Shown: positions 33,181 through 45,009 of the stretch, piece by piece
How the letters are laid out: every line of letters starts with the position of its first letter
Numbering within the stretch: position 1 is the stretch's first letter
The notes under the pieces: model-generated
Databases searched by the model: none
The model's input: the letters and a program-made list of their open reading frames with translations, nothing else
What the model was told of the DNA's origin: nothing
NCBI GenBank assembly: GCA_034440615.1
Contig: JAOTOM010005185.1
Span: 1,986,001-2,050,000 of the forward strand
Direction of reading: 5' to 3'
Length of the DNA stretch: 64,000 nucleotides
From: Ashinkailepas kermadecensis
Taxonomy: Eukaryota > Arthropoda > Thecostraca > Neolepadidae
Made by a program: the position numbers and the translations under genes

Positions 33181-34803
33181 CAGCTGCGGGGCAGCGCCAG
33201 CGGAGAGCCCGGCACCAGCCAGGTGCCAAGTCGGACCCTCAGCACGACCGTTTCGGCCCGCCCCGGCGGCACGCACGCGCCGTGCACCGCAACTCCCTCC
33301 ATCCGTCGCTGGTCACATTAGTCACTGCGGGGCCGGCCCCTTCACCGGCACGGCACGCTCGCGTCGGGTGGGTGCCTGATGAATGACTGGCCGGCCGGCC
33401 GGCCGACAGCACCACGACCACCGCCGCCATGGTAGGCTGTGTCGACACCCGGCTGGCGGCCACTACAGCGGACATCATTTGTCACTGATCAAGGGGAGCT
33501 GGCCAATGGCCAACGCTATCAAATTGTATAAATTATTGATACATTTCCATCTCATGTCCATATTTTCCATGTCTATCGGAGATGCCAACAAGCGACAGAT
33601 CGAAAAGCAGTGCGGGAGCAGGGAGCATGACCCTTGGATTCCCCCTAACTACACAATGGGAGTACATTCATGCGGATGTTCTGCGTCTTCGGATAATGTT
33701 GAAGTGGTCTCCCTTCTACAGTAGCACGTTGGTTCGTGCGACTTTTTTGTTACTGCTTTTTGCTTAACTTAACTTTTTTTTGATAATTGGCAGTGGACGA
33801 AGACTGACTCCGTACCTGGATGGTGAGAGCTACTTTCTATGGGTATGGTAATAAGACAGCATCCACTGGGACCAGGTGCGGTGGTTCAGGGGGACGCCAG
33901 TGCCAGGTCGTCGAGAACAAATCTCCGCCATTCATTTGTGAGCGATACCGGTGACGACCAGCGTTCTGAAGTGTTCCATAAAGTGGTTCGGTAGGACTAT
34001 TTAAAGCTTGTTTAGGTTCCGATACCGTACGCATTTGGCATTCTGCATAGGAAGGCTCATACTATATGCACGTAACGGTATTTCATTTTTTGACACCACT
34101 GTGCGTGATATTTTACGTGTTTTTATGCTTACGCGAAGCTCAGCTTCTGGCACACAACAGGCTTTTCCGATTGTGTGGATCCATTAGTAACCGGAGAACT
34201 GCTTCGGCGATATCGGCGATATCGGCGATATCCCCAATAGTTTATACGCGTGCATCAGCAGAAAAGTATGTCGCTAGTTGGCTAAGAGGGAGCACTTAAG
34301 CCAAAGGTCACCCGACCGAAACAGAGCCACCAGGTGGTCCCGTCACCGCGGTGGCACTCGCCGGCGCTACCGGTCGTCATTAAAAGTGCCGCGATTGATC
34401 TGGTGTGCCGCGTCAGATTCTGATGCATCGACAGACAGCGGCGCCCATCAGCGTGGCGCCGGTTTCTGAGACGAGGCGCACCATCTCCAACTCGCAGTCG
34501 ACCATCGGCATTCAGCGTTTCCGTCGCTCCGTCTCCGTCTCAAGCGGGCACTCTCAATGAAGCCAGCAGCGCCCGGTGCTGGTGCCGGTGGCGCGACGCG
34601 CGATCACACGCAGCCACATCAACACACCCGGGAACGGGCTGTTCGCCGCTCTGATCTGATCGTCGCACACTCCGTGCCGACCAGATCGGGCGCGTACCAA
34701 CCGTTCGTGGCTCCGCCGCAGAACGGGCCTCTTTCCTGGCGGAGGGGTCGTCGTACGCGTGCGGGGCCGGCGCCCGCTCCCGCGCGCGAGGGCACGTCTT
34801 ACG
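33181..34803. other. unassigned
   Basis: AT-richer at 33480-34300, GC-rich after that. A short CGGCGATAT triplication lies at about 34204-34232. No gene supported. Confidence 0.4.
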
Positions 34804-35048
34804 CAGTGGCGTCGCCAGGCTTTGGCGCGGCGCCGGGGGCTACAGCTGTTTGAGGAGGGATTTCGTTCCGGACGGAATTATGACGGGGCATCTTCGGTTT
34901 AGCAAAATCGTTGAGCCGGAGGAGGGATGCGATACACCCGCCCAGGTCCCTGCTTTGTCTCTGGACTAAGACCGCGTGGAGGGAAACGCCGCACCTCGTC
35001 CGTAGGGAGAATACAGCCCCCCCCCCGCCTTCGGTAGCGACGCCCCTG
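34804..35048. mobile_element. possible hAT-type MITE, 245 bp
   Basis: The left end reads CAGTGGCGTCGCCAGG; the right end, on the minus strand, reads CAGGGGCGTCGCTACC. These CAG-starting inverted ends with GGCGT resemble hAT-superfamily termini. The 8-bp flanks, GTCTTACG and GTCCCACC, agree at 5 of 8 positions, which would fit a decayed 8-bp target duplication. The interior is non-coding and includes a poly-C run. Confidence 0.4.
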
Positions 35049-35810
35049 GTCCCACCGTGCCAGGTGTGCCGGACTGAATGACAAACACGTCATAATTCCG
35101 TCCGGGGATTATGTCATACGTCACGTCATAATTCCGTGTTTGCCTGCCGGATTTGCCGCCCGTTGGAGGTAACAATGGAGGTACGGGTGAATTCCGGTGC
35201 ATATTCTCTCGATCCTGGTCAACCCTCACAAGTAAAGGCGATTGCTTCAGCTACGACATGCGCACAAGGCTGGCTTGCGGTTGGTGCTGATCTCGACAGG
35301 AGTTCCGGGCTCATTATCGGTGCCATGCACACCGCTGGCGTAGGCCATGCAGGGTGGTGCTCTGGGTCACAGGGACCCTGCCCGGAGCATCAGGAGAAAC
35401 ATATGCTGTCAGAATACGCCTGTGCCCTGGTTTTAAGGCGTGGAAATCACTGTGCGTGCCTTTCACCCTACACTTCATATTCAGCGCCGGTGATTTCGCA
35501 GTCAGCCGGACGAGGCACGAACGCCGCGATATCTCTGGCGAGGTCGGCACCTCACCAACTACCTGACGTATGGGGTCACCACCTGTCCACGATCAGACAT
35601 GGAGTCAGTGACCTTTGACCAGTGGCCGGCAGTCGAGCCTGACGTTGCCCGTGCACTATCCAGCATGGATCTCCCCACTCACCCCAGCAAAAACACTCGG
35701 GCGTCGGCGGGTACCCTGATTCCACCAGCTGCCATGTTTGAGTCCGGCTAGCCTGGGGATCATGGAATAACCGGTTGGAGCACCAGTGTGTATAGAGCAG
35801 ATCATTCGAC
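35049..35810. other. unassigned
   Basis: GTCATAATTCCGT occurs twice (near 35088 and 35123) and in inverted form near 34873 inside the MITE candidate. Open frames at 35136-35618 are unrecognised. Confidence 0.4.
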
Positions 35811-36358
35811 GGCGATACAGATGACGGCTGCCTCCTCCTGTCCGGCTGGTCTCCCGCGATACAGACTACGGCTGCCTCCTCCAGCCCGCTGGTCTCCCGC
35901 GATACAGACGACGGCTGCCTCCTCCTGTCCGCTGGTCTCCCGTGATACAGACTACGGCTGCCTTCCTCCTGTCCGCTGGTTTCCCTTGATACAGATGACG
36001 GCTGCCTCCTCCTGCCCGCTGGTTTCCCTTGATACAGATGACGGCTGCCTCCTCCTGTCCGCTGGTCTCCCGCGATACAGACTACGGCTGCCTCCTCCTG
36101 TCCGCTGGTCTCCCGTGATACAGATGACGGCTGCCTCCTCCTGTCCGCTGGTCTCTCGCGATACAGACTACGGCTGCCTCCTCCTGTCCGCTGGTCTCCC
36201 GTGATACAGACTACGGCTTCCTCCTCCTGTCCGCTGGTCTCTCGCGATACAGACTACGGCTGCCTCCTCCCGTCCGGCTGGTCTCCCGCGATACAGATGA
36301 CGGCTGCCTTCCTCCTGTCCGCTGGTCTCCCGCGATACAGACTACGGCTGCCTCCCCC
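35811..36358. repeat. about 42-bp minisatellite, 13 copies
   Basis: Units contain GATACAGACTACGGCTGCCT and CCTCCTGTCCGCTGGTCTCC. ACTACGG and ATGACGG variants alternate. Confidence 0.93.
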
Positions 36359-36564
36359 GGCTCGTTGGCTTCAGTCTGCCGGCAGACACTGCTGTGCGCC
36401 GGTCTTGGTCTGCCTGCAGCCGCCTCTGGTGTCCCAGCGAGTGATTCAGTTCCCGCCATTGTATGCTCGGACACGCCCTTCGCGAGCGCGAGGCGGTGGG
36501 TCGTGGCGGCCGGCCGTCACTCCTGCCACAGCTGACCCGACCGTCGCTCCTAACACAGCTGACC

Positions 36565-36822
36565 CGACCGTCGTGCGTCTGTGTTGACCCGACCGCCGTG
36601 TGTCTGTGCTGACCCGACCGTCACGTGTCTGTGCTGACCCGACCGTCGTGCGTCTGTGCTAGCCCGACCGTCACGTGTATGTGCTGACCCGACCGTCACG
36701 TGTCTGTGCTGACTCGACCGTCACGTGTCTGTGCTGACCCGACCGTCACGTGTCTGTGCTGACCCGACCGTCACGTGTCTGTGCTGACCCGACCGTCACG
36801 TGTCTGTGCTGACCCGACCGTC
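36565..36822. repeat. 25-bp minisatellite, about 10-11 copies
   Basis: Units are GTCTGTGCTGACCCGACCGT plus CACGT, so most units also carry an ACGTGT junction. Confidence 0.93.
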
Positions 36823-37096
36823 ACCGACTGGAACGCCTATGTCCAGCCACCAACTGCCTGATGGATGGATTGGCGGCCGCGGCATTGTCGGGCGCCAGCG
36901 CCGCGCGTGCCTGTCAGAAAACGCCGCCGGCGCCACGGCATCGCAATGCATTTAGTCCAAATGTGTCCGTGGACATGATGGGAACTGGGATTCCTTTCGC
37001 TCCGACCACCACCGACACAGCCGGTGGCGGTGGCGGAGCGGTCGTCTGCGCCGCCGCCGCCGCCGCACGCGCCACCCGGACACGGATACAGCAGCA
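36823..37096. other. unassigned; ATG-started open frame, not accepted
   Basis: A plus-strand frame with a real ATG (36861) runs about 75 codons of A/P-rich sequence before entering the 40-bp repeat. No domain is recognisable. Confidence 0.3.
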
Positions 37097-37220
37097 CGCC
37101 GGGAGATACGCCACCACCTCGCAGCCCTCCCTCTCACGCCGGGAGATACGCCACCACCTCGCAGCCCTCCCTCTCACGTCGGGAGATACGCCACCACCTC
37201 GCAGCCCTCCCTCTCACGCT
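37097..37220. repeat. 40-bp tandem repeat, 3 copies
   Basis: Near-identical units of CGCCGGGAGATACGCCACCA plus CCTCGCAGCCCTCCCTCTCA. Confidence 0.93.
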
Positions 37221-38100
37221 CCGCCCCGGGCCCGACACGATCAATCCGTTCGTCTGGTGCACCACCGCTGGCGCTGGCGCCACAACGTCAGCTGGCGTCA
37301 GCTGGCCTCAGCTGCCACAGGCCGGCCCCCGATGGTACAAAGGCCGGTCACGAGCGGCTGATGGGGGCCAGGGCGGGGTGGGCACCTCATGACCGGCGGC
37401 GGCTGGGGGCCCTGCACCGCTGCCGGCCGCCATGACGCCAGTGCACGAGCGCCGCTTCAAGGGCGCCGCTGCGTCCGGCAGTAAAACGGAAAGCGGACCT
37501 GGCGGTGTGGCGAGGTCGGTGTGCAGTCGGCACAACGGTACAACAATCGCCGGCGTCGGCCGGTCGACGGACGGACACTCGACCACTGCGGCGTGAGTCA
37601 GACTCGGAGCGCCGGGTCAGCAGCGCCGCCGCCGCCGACACACGGCCGCAACAAGTGCTCGTACTCAGCTGTGAACTGTGAGGCAGCCCGGCCACGTCAC
37701 AAGTTTTACTGGTTTTACATTGGTCAAGTAAGGTAGCATCTCATGGCGCTTGTGACACTAGATGAAAAGGTACTCCATGCAATCAAACAATGCCTGATTT
37801 TTGCGGTCATTACAGATGCATCGAACGGAACATGAGGTACATATCGACGACAATGCACCACATTGACATCAATAATCAGCAACAAATCAGGGAACGTTCG
37901 GTGCATATGTTTGAATTTTAGCTGCGAATACATACATGCGAATACATTCGTGGGTGTTTACAGCTCCTGGATCCCATACGGGGACTGCTGCAGACAGTTG
38001 GCACTGTGCTATCAGTTAAAAGTGCCACGGGAAGAAGCATGAACCTTCAAGTTGGACATGAAATCCAGACGCTCACTGATGACGATGACTCGAGTTGTGG
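37221..38100. other. unassigned
   Basis: GC-rich to about 37680, then AT-richer. No gene recognised. Confidence 0.4.
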
Positions 38101-38133
38101 CGCGCGTCGACTACTAGTGTCATTTTGGGCCCA
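38101..38133 (-). mobile_element. degenerate retroelement 3' hairpin
   Basis: Minus strand: TGGGCCC, AAAAT, GAC, ACTAGTA, GTC, GAC, GCGCG. The spacing matches the 24541 and 55310 copies, but the tail is lost. It lies 130 bp from a better copy of the same module. Confidence 0.5.
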
Positions 38134-38260
38134 GAACTGTGTTCAAAGGTAGCGTACAATTATATCATGGTAACCAGATATCGGTCCTCAGGAACGGCGG
38201 TATATCACGTCAAAACTTATGTCTCCAGATGCCGCGACCTCAGAGTCGTAGTCTAGTAGC

Positions 38261-38328
38261 TTTGATTGATTGATTGATTGATTATTTGGGTTTAAGGGCG
38301 CGCCGACTACAGGGTTATTTGACGCCCA
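38261..38328 (-). mobile_element. retroelement 3' hairpin module with AATC tail
   Basis: Minus strand: TGGGCGT, CAAAT, AAC, CCTGTA, GTC, GGC, GCGCCC, TTAAACCCAAATAATC and further AATC units. It is the closest relative of the 27754 element's tail. Possible flanking repeats share GTAGTCTA and GTAGC with a 4-bp indel (38248-38260 and 38330-38346), so a target-site duplication is plausible but unproven. Confidence 0.65.
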
Positions 38329-38696
38329 TGTAGTCTATCCAGTAGCGTACGCAAAGAAGCGTCGGCGTTAGCTCGTCTGAAAACCTCGCGGTGCAGTGGT
38401 TCCAACAATAAACAACCTGCCAAACCCTGATACACAGCAAACGGGCCAGAACAACATGGGCATAAGGTCGGTCACCTCCAGTTGCATCACTGCGTCCGTC
38501 ACTGAAGCCGCATCAGCGTAAGCTTCCGAAACGATCAGCTTGCGCTCCGGAAAGTTCCGCCGGCAGGGGACCAGTGGGCGAGGACACTGCTCCCGAAACG
38601 ATCAGCTTACGCTCCAGAAACTTCCGCCGGCGGGCACCAGCGGGTGAGACCACTGCCGGAGCTGCTCAGCCCACTGTTCATCCATGCAGCTGGCCG

Positions 38697-39394
38697 ACCT
38701 GGTCAGTACCAGGGGCGATCCAAATTACGAGCAGCTACAGCGGGCTGATCAGCACCATGGGCGGGCCATGTCAGCGGCAGCTTTGGGGAGCTTATCAGCA
38801 CCAGGAGTGGTCTATACTACCAGCAGCTATGGGGAGGTGACCAGAGCCAGGGGCGGTCTATATTACCATGTATGTCATATAGCTGGAGCTGGTCAGCACC
38901 AGGGTCTATCTATATTACCATGTAGGTAATATAGCTGGAGCTGGTCAGCACCAGGGGATATCTATATTACCATTTAGGTAATATAGCTGGAGCTGGTCAG
39001 CATCAGGGGCTGTCTAGATTACCATGTTGGTAATATAGCTGGAGCTGGTCAGCACCAGGGGCTGTCTATATTACCATGTAGGTAATATAGCTGGAGATGG
39101 TCAGCACCAGGGGCTGTCTAGATTACCATGTAGGTAATATAGCTGGAGCTGGTCAGCACCAGGGGCTGTTTATATTACCATGTAGGTAATATAGCTGGAG
39201 CTGGTCAGCACCAGGGTCTGTCTATATTACCATGTACGTAATATAGCTGGAGCTGGTCAGCACCAGGGGCGGTCTATATTACCATGTATGTCATATAGCT
39301 GGAGCTGGTCAGCACCAGGGTCTATCTATATTACCATGTAGGTAATATAGCTGGAGCTGGTCAGCACCAGGGGCGGTCTATTTTACCAGCAGCT
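38697..39394. repeat. 52-bp minisatellite with an internal palindrome, about 13 copies
   Basis: The regular part (from about 38885) has 52-bp units with GGTCAGCACCAGGGGCTGTC and the inverted repeat ATATTACC-ATGTA-GGTAATAT, then AGCTGGAGCT. The first units are more diverged. Most units keep the palindrome; several variants change one arm (TATGTCATAT). Confidence 0.93.
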
Positions 39395-39944
39395 ACGGTC
39401 GTGGAATGTCATGGCCGGGAATGGATGCGTTTGAAATCTTGGATTTTGAGAGGCACGTTCTTAGGTACTCCAGGTCGGACAGGACAATTTGTTATGTTTC
39501 TGGTCCCATCCCCCCAAAATACACTTCATTTTATACAATCTAACCAGTTCCGGGCATGTTTATAGAAGATAAATGTATTATAATTACATTTTATTTTGCT
39601 TATCGTCCACACGCAGAGCATTTCCCACGTTCACACACACAGTGTCAACACATGCCTAAAATTTCCCACCCACACACACACACAACCGAAAAAAACGGAA
39701 ACACCAAACAAGTCCATCCCGGACGTGAACGGAGCCAATATACATCTGGGATACAAGACCACACACACACTCGCTGACTTCTCTGGACCGTGAGGGTCAA
39801 CTACTGCCTGACCTTCGCAGTCAGGCAGCAGATGAATTTCAATGGTTTCGCTTGAGAGCTCGTCCGAGAGCCGAGAGCCGGGAGCCCGGAGCCGGCCACC
39901 AAAGCGGTCAGCCCTGCGACAGCGTTACCCTGCACGGAGCCGAC
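39395..39944. other. unassigned; CACA microsatellite
   Basis: ACAC-rich stretches lie near 39630-39690. No gene recognised. Confidence 0.4.
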
Positions 39945-40505
39945 AGCGCTCCACTGACATAACAGGACAGATCACGGCCGGCGCGGAGCCGACTCCCACG
40001 ACAGCGCTCCGCTGACAAAACAGGACAGGTCACGTCCGGCGCGGAGGCGACTCCCACGACAGCGCTCCGCTGACAAAACAGGACAGGTCACGTCCGGCGC
40101 GGAGCCGACTCCCACGACAGCGCTCCGCTGACAAAACAGGACAGGTCACGTCCGGGGTGGAGGCGACTCCCACGACAACGCTCCGCTGACAAAACAGGAC
40201 AGGTCACGTCCGGCGCGGAGCCGACTCCCACGACAGCGCTCCGCTGACAAAACAGGACAGGTCACGGCCGGCGCGGAGCCGACTCCCACGACAGCGCTCC
40301 GCTGACAAAACAGGACAGGTCACGTCCGGCGCGGAGCCGACTCCCACGACAGCGCTCTGCTGACAAAACAGGACAGGTCACGTCCGGCGCGGAGGCGACT
40401 CTTACGACAACGCTCCGCTGACAAAACAGGACAGGTCACGTCCGGCGCGGAGGCGACTCTTACGACAACGCTCCGCTGACAAAACAGGACAGGTCACGTC
40501 CGGCG
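39945..40505. repeat. 58-bp minisatellite, about 9.5 copies
   Basis: Units contain ACAAAACAGGACAGGTCACG, TCCGGCGCGGAGCCGACTCC and CACGACAGCGCTCCGCTG. The last two units share an ACTCTTACGACAA variant, a sign of recent local duplication. Confidence 0.95.
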
Positions 40506-42394
40506 CGCGAGAGAGCCAGAGCGCCGACACAAAAACGGGCCGACCCGCTGGAGACGCGTGGGAGCCTCCCAGCGGGAACGACACAGGCGGAACAACAGGG
40601 ACACGGCGACGGCCAGACGGGGGTGGACAGCAAGCAGGCAGGCCAGGCGTGACACGAGGAGTCTCACCCAACAGACACAATGCACGGACAGTGTCTCAGC
40701 TCTGGCCGGGAGCCGACACTCACCGATACTTCACGGATCAGAACGATCCACACCTGTGGCGATGCTGCCCCACGTGTGAGGTTAGTGGAGCGATTTCGAC
40801 CCGTTTGTCACTCGTCCGACGCGAGTTTCTCCAGTTTTCCTTCTGTTGATAGTTGCCCGACGTGTCCGTGGTCAGCCACACGGACACGGGGGGGCGACGG
40901 GTGTCGGGGGGGCTTTTGTGGCCACAGGACGATATTGCCCTGTCCGTGGTCCGCTCCCTCCGCACCGGCCATATCGATGGGCTGGTTACCGTTCCTTCCC
41001 ACACACACGGGTTTTAAAATAGTTTATATTAAGATAAAGCGAAAAATGCTTTATCTTTTAAAATAGTTTATATTAAGATAAAGCGAAAAAAAACTACTTC
41101 AGATTATTTCACTAGGTCAAAGCCTCCACTGACATGCTGAGAGAGGGGTGGGTCCCCTAATCGAGTATGGCACCCCAGTCAGTGATCATTCCCCAGTGAC
41201 TCAACGGCATTGAAAGGCTGAGGAGGAGGGAGGGGGGGGGGTCGTTTGGACGATGGGCCCCGCAACCGCCAGTCGAAGTTCTCTACACGAGGCTCTGCAC
41301 TGGATCAGCTGGCTGGCCAGCATTGACAGCATGTCGGCCGGTGACATCTGCCGGCACCGACCGCGGAGGTCGTCCGGCGTCTGCTGTGAAGACGGGCACA
41401 CTCATCAGCCGCCGAGAAACCTCCTCCCACGCTAACGAGACGGCTCGACGTCCAAACACGGCGCCGCCCGACGGCCATCGCCTCCGTCAGCCTCCGTCAG
41501 CCTCCGTCAGTCACGCAAATCGAACTTCAAATTAGCCATCAACTAGTCAGGCCGACCGTCTGGATTGAAGTGACGTTCACACGCACCGTCGTAGCATGGC
41601 GCAGTCGAAAGGAACGCGTTTCGAAACGGTGTTTCTCCACGCTTGCTTACGTTCCGTTGCTGTTTGAACACAAATAACGAGGTTACCGTGATTCACGGAT
41701 AGTGGACGCTATCAAGTAGATCAGAGCGTGATACAAGATTAAATGTTGATTGGCAACCTCATCTGACCCTCGCTTGTGGGAGAGAAGCGCAGCAACATCC
41801 GGGAGATGGCTCGGAGCGCCTCATCAACGTCTGTTCCCGCTGTTGTTTTTCTTTCGATTTCACAAAACCTTGCCGCCGTGAACGGCGGAAGGCGATCTCA
41901 TCGACGGACATGCCGGAGCTTCCAGAACAAATCGGAGCACACGAATGTCGCCCATGAGTGAGAAAATGTGCTTTCCCGTGACAAAAACGTAGTAGCATGG
42001 TCAACTTTATATGTTCCAAACCTTGTCGATTTCTGCGGGCACCATTTCCTGGGATGTACTGGAGGACGGCCCATCGATGCCGAAGGCCGCACGTGCACAG
42101 CCCCCCCCCCCGTCACCGCGAATCCATCCTGACCACAGCTGTCCGTGCAATCTGACGCCACCCGGACCGCAGCTGCTGCGGCTCGACTCACGACCCGACG
42201 ACCCAGCCACTGCGACTTGAGCCGGACGCGACCCCGACCACAGCCGCTGGCAGTCGAGCCTGACCGCCGCCACCACAGCTGGCCGTCCAGCCAGCATCGC
42301 ATCGCGGCCGCAAAAACGCGCCCAGTCGACAAACGTCAGCCTACAGCTTACAGCCTACAGCCTACAGCGCGTCGGCAACCCAACGCGACGCCGG
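40506..42394. other. unassigned; a 44-bp direct duplication
   Basis: An AT-rich block (TTTTAAAATAGTTTATATTA then AGATAAAGCGAAAAA) is duplicated at 41012-41046 and 41056-41090, with TGCTTTATC between, which can pair with GATAAAGC. CCTCCGTCAG is triplicated near 41486-41512. Poly-C of 11 lies at 42101-42111. No gene is supported. Confidence 0.5.
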
Positions 42395-42780
42395 GGCACC
42401 GAGCACCAGGACAAGGAACACCATGGGGCACGGTGTGACAGGACACCGAGCGACAGAACACGGAACACCAGGGCACGGTGCGAAGGCACCAGGGCGACAC
42501 ACGGAACGACCAGGGTGACGGTGTGACAGGACACCGAGCGACAGAACACGGAACACCAGGGCACGGTGCGATAGGACACCGGGCGCCGAGGCACCGAGCG
42601 ACAGGTCACGGAGCGACAGGACACTGAGTGACAGGACACGGAGCGACAGGACACGGAGCGACAGGGCACGGAGCACCAGGACACGGAACACCAGGGCACG
42701 GTGCGACAGGACACGGAGCGCCAGGGCACCAAGCGACAGGGCAGGCAGCGACAGGACACGGAACACCGGGACACGGCGCG
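42395..42780. repeat. 15-bp GCGACAGGACACGGA-type tandem repeat
   Basis: Degenerate 15-bp units. A compound block (containing GACAGGACACCGAGCGACAG and AACACGGAACACCAGGGCAC) occurs twice near 42435-42480 and 42524-42570. The 15-bp period yields long open frames on both strands that are not genes. Confidence 0.85.
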
Positions 42781-45009
42781 CCGCGGCCGAGCCGCGCGTC
42801 GAGCCGCAAACCCGACGCCCGCCGGCCATCCGCTACCGGCGCACCGCGAACGCCGCAAAAAAACGCCAGAGGGCGCTCAGTTGACGGCGAGGGGCCCGGG
42901 AAGTGGGTCCTGGCCACCGCCACTGTGACGGACTCTCGCGGTCGGCGATTTCACGCGTCGGATCCGCCCGAGGGCATCACGGTCGACGACTCGCGTGGCG
43001 CGGTTCGTCGCTGGTTGGCAGTTACACGACAGGTGCGGCACACCGCCCAGCAGACCGGCTGTACTGTGCGTGGGCTTGCACCATGCAGCAGGGCTAGGGA
43101 AAGAGAGGGGGGAAATGTGGCATTCTGAAGCATACCATGTTGATTGCCGCCTTCTTACCTAGTAGTAAAAAAGGTAAATCAAATTGTGACATCATAGTTT
43201 GAATTTCCCAATAAAAATATACATCAGAAACGAAGAAAATAAGGTATTATCAAATCCCAAAAATGTGCCTATTTAAGCATTCCATACATAGTACAAATAA
43301 TTGTATATATTTTGTAACGGTATAGACAGGACATGTGGCAGCCACGTGACTGCTGCTCACAATTAAACACACTGTTCATCCCTCCACGAGAAGAGCCACG
43401 AGCCACGAGCCACGGCAGCCCCTCCCCCCCCCCTCCTCCCATTCCGGCTGGTGGGTGTATCTGCCACGTGCCGCGCAGTGGCACCTTCATTACGACAGGG
43501 TGGGGCGCACACGTCGACTCCGCCCCGCGCACTAACGGCGCATTGTGCGCGCGACACTCAATACGCCGCGCGTGTGCCGGCCAATGCACGCCTAATGACA
43601 ACAACGCCTAATGGAAACAACGTCTAATGGCAACAACGCCTATCTCATCCGACAGGGGTCTCTGTCGCCCCCACCCCTCTCCTTCCTCTCGATGGGAGAG
43701 TGCCGGACATTGCAGGCCTTCCTGTGTAATCCTCCCGGGATGATGCTGCGGGAGATAGCCTTGGATATGCTCTAGAGGGCTGTAAACAAAGGGCTTAAGC
43801 CGCACGGCGGTCGCAGCGGTCGCAGCGGTCGCTGTCGCGATAGTCGGCAGCGGAGTGTGCACATTGTCCTCGGCAGTCCACTCCGAGGCGTGGAATCGGA
43901 GAAGTGGAAGTGGACGACAAAATATCACCACGGCATCGGTGGTGGTCATCAGTGGTCCGGAGCTAAATATGCATTAGTCATTTTGCTCAAACATCGACTG
44001 TACCGAGTATGCATATCAGAATCCTTCCCACATTGCGTGCTCGTTTCGTATCACGTCACAGGTGCTCGCATTACGATTTGTTGTCGGGCGTGACGTTGAA
44101 AGTGTGACGAAACATCTCATCAAGCGGCCATAATATTTTGTTGTCTGTGGTCTCGATTTGTACCGGCCACACGATGACCTCTCGTGAGATATCAAGCACG
44201 GCGAGCTTATACTGACACTGCATGGTTTTGAGCTACTGAAACCATGGCTGATGAAAGCAGGCTGGGCAAAAGTAGCGCTACCCGACTTATCGCTTAACAT
44301 GCCATACCATCGACCCTAAGAGCTTTGACCACTTGGCTGCGAGGTAGTAAAACATGCTGGCATTATTCCAAACTAAAGTTTGTCTAATTCTGTGTTACAC
44401 CTATGTAACAAATAGCCTTGGCCATGAAATAGCCTCGGCCATGAAATTATATCCCAACCGCCTTACTTCCAATTGAAGAAAAAAAAGTTGGACGCCAACT
44501 GTGAACTAAATGCCTCAACCCCAGCTCATTCCTCCTACCTAGCTCTATCTATATATTCGCCACCTTTGATGACGTACTAGTACCTTGCTGCATACTGCAC
44601 CAATGATCAACAATGAAAAGCACACTGATAATGAAATATGGTGCTCGCTCTTAAAGACAAGCAACTTAGGTTCCACAGTTAAATGTCGTGATAGTAAATG
44701 AAATGCTTAGCCGATTTAATCACCCGATGCCTTTTCAACCGGTTAAAATCAAGTTCCAGACGAAGGAACGACCAATGCTAGCTGATATTGCTTTTCGCCA
44801 GCCTTGCGACAGGCCTCGTCAGTCATCTGATGCTCGGGCAGCTGACTCTGGTAAACGCCCACCCACAAAACACACACCCACACACACCACGCGAACCAGA
44901 AACCTGTGCGGGCGGTGGCGATCTGGGAACACAGCCACCGTGACCGAGCGTGCAAATGCACCGAAGACGCGTGCAAATGCGCCGCGCCGCCACCCCACTT
45001 TCCCCGACG
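42781..45009. other. unassigned
   Basis: GC-rich to about 43080, then AT-rich non-coding sequence (43130-43330 and 44330-44700). CGCCTAATG-AACAA units of 20 bp repeat three times at about 43586-43640. No gene supported. Confidence 0.4.

Noticed and set aside
31459..33386. Overlapping open frames of 554-622 codons
   Set aside because: They are translations of the 38-bp minisatellite in all three forward frames; the unit simply has no stop codon.
42628..43128. 166-codon plus-strand open frame with a varied C-terminal half
   Set aside because: Its first half is the 15-bp repeat; the second half has no recognisable domain or clear splice sites.
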